Below, in pieces: positions 61,486 through 64,000 of a stretch of 64,000 bases of DNA. The notes under the pieces were generated by a model. It was not told the DNA's origin. It ran no database searches and saw nothing but the letters and a program-made list of their open reading frames with translations. The position numbers and the translations under genes were made by a program. The number at the start of each line of letters is the position of its first letter. Within the stretch, counting starts at the first letter, position 1. The DNA is taken from the NCBI GenBank assembly GCA_965226645.1, contig CBDDDL010000003.1:124001-188000 (forward strand), written 5' to 3'. The DNA is from Poriferisodalis sp965226645. GTDB lineage: Bacteria; Actinomycetota; Acidimicrobiia; Acidimicrobiales; Poriferisodalaceae.

Positions 61486-62042
61486 GCGACCGTGCGGAAA
61501 TCATCCTGCTCTGCGAGGATAAGCAGCAGCAGACCTTCGCCCGCCTGTTTCTTGAGCGCATGGGCTGGCCCGGACGCAAGATCCGGCGTCTGGAGGTGAC
61601 CCAGGGCGAGGGATCAGGAGCAGGAGACGTAGTTCAGCGTTTCCCAACCGAGTTGGCGGCGCAACGTCGGCGGCATGTTCACGCGTGCCTTGTCGTGATG
61701 ATCGACGGCGACACCGACGGCGTCGTGCAGCGCGAAAGATTGCTTCATCGTTCATGCACCGATGCTGGAGTTCGACCGCCTGGCGCAACTGACAACGTGG
61801 TTCTCTGCGTACCGACGCGCAACATCGAGACGTGGATGAAGTACCTCGGGGGAGACGAGGTCGATGAGTCGAGTGACTACAAAGGCGAATTCCGCGGGCA
61901 GCGTCCTCGGGAATGTGCGCCTCAGGTGCGACAACTGGCGCAAATGTGCAACCAGCACCGACTTTGCGAGCCTGCACCCGCTTCGCTCCTCGAGGCCTGC
62001 AAGCAGTACCGAACTGCGGCTCTGCAGCCTCCGCGGCGCTAG
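61482..62042 (+). CDS. TOPRIM-like small protein partnered with the AAA ATPase
   Basis: 186 residues. EIILLCEDKQQQTFARLFLE supplies the TOPRIM first glutamate (E12), HACLVVMIDGDTDGVVQRER the DxD (D75, D77), and TRNIETWMKYLGG a conserved E-x-W block (E116) seen in small ATPase-associated TOPRIM/DUF4276/DUF4435-like proteins. About 60-120 residues shorter than AriB or OLD TOPRIM regions. ATG overlaps the ATPase stop. Likely metal-dependent nuclease effector activated by the ATPase; function is inference from architecture. Confidence 0.72.
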   Translation: MSDRAEIILLCEDKQQQTFARLFLERMGWPGRKIRRLEVTQGEGSGAGDVVQRFPTELAAQRRRHVHACLVVMIDGDTDGVVQRERLLHRSCTDAGVRPPGATDNVVLCVPTRNIETWMKYLGGDEVDESSDYKGEFRGQRPRECAPQVRQLAQMCNQHRLCEPAPASLLEACKQYRTAALQPPRR

Positions 62043-62137
62043 CGAGATTGGCTCACGTCCAAACTCCACCCATCTCTCGAATCGTCCTGCTCACTGTCTG
62101 AGCGTCAAGGGGCGACGCCCAATTCAATCGCCCGCAG

Positions 62138-62881
62138 CTACTCGTCGGGGTTGTGGAAGCGGGCCGCCTTGGCGAGTTCACGCACTTCGGCGCGCTCGTC
62201 GGGCGTCAGGCACTCGAAGTCAGGAGCGTGGAGCTTGTCGGTCAGACCCTCGATCTCTTCGCGTGCGTCGGCGAGGTGGCTGACGTCGGGATAGGGCCGC
62301 TCCCAGCCGAAGAACTCGGCATTCCACTCGCCCGCCGGACCCGACAGGATTGCCTCGAGCGGTCCCATGCCGAGCGCCTGAACCGCTACAGCGTGACGGC
62401 CGAAGCGCAGCTCCCGCATGATCTGAGCCATGAAGAACCCGTGGGCCGCCCCGCCGGCCTCCGGGCGAGGCAGGTCGCGCCAGCCGACAAAGGTGGGAGC
62501 TCCCTGGGGAACAGCCGAATCCACCACGCGCTCGAGCAGTTCGCCGAGCCGCCCGACGCCGTCCATGCCGGCAAGCCGCTTGCTGCCGTATTCGGCGCAG
62601 ATGTCGGCCCAGATCAGCGCTCCCTCGGACGGCTTCATGACCGCACGTCCTTCTTCGACCATCGAACGCATCTTCTCCGGCGCCCAGAAGAACGCTGCGC
62701 CGATGACATTGTCGACGGGGCATTCGCCCAACACGCCCAGCCGGCCGGTTGCATATGCCCCCATGCCTTCTGCCATGCCCCGTTGCGCTGCCTTTTCCAG
62801 CGAGGAGGGGTCCAAGAGCCAGTCCATGGCCAGCATTCCCACTGAACCGCGCATGCTGCGCGCAACTGCCGTCGTCTCCAT
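62138..62881 (-). CDS. SCO6745-family-like protein
   Basis: 247 residues from ATG 62881 (METTAVARSMRG). DWLLDPSSLEKAAQRGMAEG, MGAYATGRLGVLGECPVDNV, IGAAFFWAPEKMRSMVEEGR, LIWADICAEYGSKRLAGMDG, helical and Ala/Gly-rich, match the SCO6745/SalK-like family of actinobacteria, whose function is unknown (some members lie in biosynthetic clusters). Convergent with the ATPase/TOPRIM pair. Confidence 0.7.
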   Translation of the reverse strand: METTAVARSMRGSVGMLAMDWLLDPSSLEKAAQRGMAEGMGAYATGRLGVLGECPVDNVIGAAFFWAPEKMRSMVEEGRAVMKPSEGALIWADICAEYGSKRLAGMDGVGRLGELLERVVDSAVPQGAPTFVGWRDLPRPEAGGAAHGFFMAQIMRELRFGRHAVAVQALGMGPLEAILSGPAGEWNAEFFGWERPYPDVSHLADAREEIEGLTDKLHAPDFECLTPDERAEVRELAKAARFHNPDE

Positions 62882-63058
62882 GACCAAGTTCTCCTGGTTC
62901 GACTCGGTCTGACGCTAACCGCGCGGCCCTCGATCGTGCATTGATCGCCCGCTGCTTCATTTGCGCAGCTGCGAGGCGACGCGGCTGCGGCGGGTCAAGA
63001 ATCTGCGTAACATTCGATTTTGGCCGCAACGCACGCGGCTATGAGCAGGGGGCACGCC

Positions 63059-64000
63059 ATGCACGTCGGATACTCAGCCGTCTTTCAGAACCCGGAGAAT
63101 GCACTTTCGGACCGCGAGGTCTGGGAGCAGGAGATCCGCATGGTCGAGGAAGCCGAGGATCTCGGCTTCGACTCGATCTGGACGGTGGAGCACCACTTCA
63201 CCGACTACACGATGTGCCCCGATCCGGTGCAGTTCCTGACCTGGGTCGCCGGACGCACCAACCTGCAACTCGGCACTGCGGTCATCGTGCTGCCCTGGCA
63301 CGACCCGATGCGCGTCGCCGAGCAGGTCACGATGCTCGACAACCTTTCGGGCGGACGCATGATCCTCGGCATCGGCCGTGGCTTGGCCCGCGTCGAGTAC
63401 GAGGGCTTCCGGGTGGACATGAATACCAGCCGTGAGCGCTTCTTGGAGTACGCCAAGATGCTCATCGACGGCCTCGACCAGGGCTATGTGGAGCACGACG
63501 GCGAATTCGTGACCCAGCCCCGCCGTGACATCCGTCCCACTCCCGAGCATTCGTTCAAGGGCCGCACCTACGCCGCGGCCGTCTCGCCCGAAGGCATGCC
63601 GCTGATGGCGCAGCTGGGCATCGGCCTGCTGGTGATCCCGCAGAAGCCGTGGGAGATCGTCGAGTCCGACTTCGCCGCCTACCACGGCGAGTGGGTCAAG
63701 CACCACACGGCACCGCCGCCGCCCCCGCTGTCGGGCGGATTCTGCTGGGTGGACACCAAAGCGGATCGTGCCGAAGAGAAGGCGATGGAGCACATCGGCA
63801 ACTACTACGGCACCGTCATGAAGCACTACGAGTTCGGTCCCAAGCGCCCGCACGAAGGTGTCAAGGGCTACGAGTTCTACGAGGGCATCTCGAAGTACAT
63901 CGACCGCCACGGCGCTCGCGGCGCAGCCGAGGACTTCACCCGCCTCATGCCGTACGGGACGCCAGATCAGGTGCTCGAGAAGCTCCAGGTCATCAAGGAC
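63059..64000 (+). CDS. LLM-class flavin/F420-dependent oxidoreductase, partial
   Basis: 314 residues before the window ends. MHVGYSAVFQNPENALSDRE, WEQEIRMVEEAEDLGFDSIW, TVEHHFTDYTMCPDPVQFLT, GTAVIVLPWHDPMRVAEQVT, LDNLSGGRMILGIGRGLARV, YEGFRVDMNTSRERFLEYA: the luciferase-like (bacterial luciferase/alkanal monooxygenase) subgroup. ATG 63059; no stop reached, C-terminus at YGTPDQVLEKLQVIKD, close to the family's usual end. Probably FMN or F420 dependent. Confidence 0.93.
   Translation, partial: MHVGYSAVFQNPENALSDREVWEQEIRMVEEAEDLGFDSIWTVEHHFTDYTMCPDPVQFLTWVAGRTNLQLGTAVIVLPWHDPMRVAEQVTMLDNLSGGRMILGIGRGLARVEYEGFRVDMNTSRERFLEYAKMLIDGLDQGYVEHDGEFVTQPRRDIRPTPEHSFKGRTYAAAVSPEGMPLMAQLGIGLLVIPQKPWEIVESDFAAYHGEWVKHHTAPPPPPLSGGFCWVDTKADRAEEKAMEHIGNYYGTVMKHYEFGPKRPHEGVKGYEFYEGISKYIDRHGARGAAEDFTRLMPYGTPDQVLEKLQVIKD

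Overview
This window looks like chromosomal DNA of a high-GC, F420-using actinobacterium, most like uncultured Acidimicrobiia. The gene content suggests this: several CaiB/BaiF family III CoA-transferases (three of them as fused proteins of about 825 residues), LLM-class F420-type oxidoreductases, a thiolase-fold/DUF35 pair, a P450, acyl-CoA ligase and acyl-CoA carboxylase genes, many GTG starts and many 4-nt GTGA/ATGA gene overlaps. No rRNA, tRNA or CRISPR was found. The taxonomic placement is inference from gene content only.

Layout. 1-2658: an arylsulfotransferase-like gene cut by a 1.4-kb ISL3-type insertion sequence. 3-8 kb: YceI-like protein, CBS-less IMPDH/GMPR-family enzyme, QueF, and an unusual wHTH-TM-glycosidase-like protein. 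7.6-24.5 kb: CoA-centred catabolism (AMP-binding ligase, LLM oxidoreductase, three fused CoA-transferases, thiolase + DUF35, RidA, Dtd), interrupted by a Fic-protein gene bounded by 45-bp direct repeats. 24.7-28.8 kb: peptide ABC importer genes (binding protein with an internal amber stop, two permeases, no ATPase nearby) and HU. 28.8-36.6 kb: two MFS transporters, P450, enoyl-CoA hydratase, quinone oxidoreductase, amidohydrolase and an HSL-type hydrolase. 36.7-38.4 kb: a SulP transporter broken by a 31-bp perfect fold-back repeat. 38.4-42.3 kb: biotin-dependent acyl-CoA carboxylase. 42.4-48.7 kb: three VapBC/FitAB-like toxin-antitoxin modules, one with a perfect 19-bp palindromic operator, interleaved with a lipoprotein, O-methyltransferase, esterase and amidohydrolase. 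49.5-54.5 kb: an M1 aminopeptidase hit near its 3' end by an IS30 element, then a small plastic island with a truncated Schlafen/AlbA-type ATPase, a doubly defective second IS30 copy and a truncated unknown gene. The island is bracketed by two diverged direct copies of a MaoC 3' end. 54.5-60.3 kb: MaoC, DmdA/GcvT-like protein, PlsC-like acyltransferase and two single-domain CoA-transferases. 60.4-62.0 kb: an overlapping AAA-ATPase/TOPRIM-like gene pair, the best candidate for an undescribed defence-type module. 62.1-64 kb: SCO6745-like protein and a partial LLM oxidoreductase running off the end.

Together the metabolic genes point to activation, CoA transfer, hydration, carboxylation and retro-aldol or thiolytic cleavage of unusual carboxylic acids, steroid-like or isoprenoid-like compounds. 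The accessory patches (insertion sequences, TA modules, Fic cassette, Schlafen remnant, ATPase/TOPRIM pair) show repeated acquisition and decay. Two lesions, the amber codon and the fold-back, could be real mutations or amplification/assembly artefacts.
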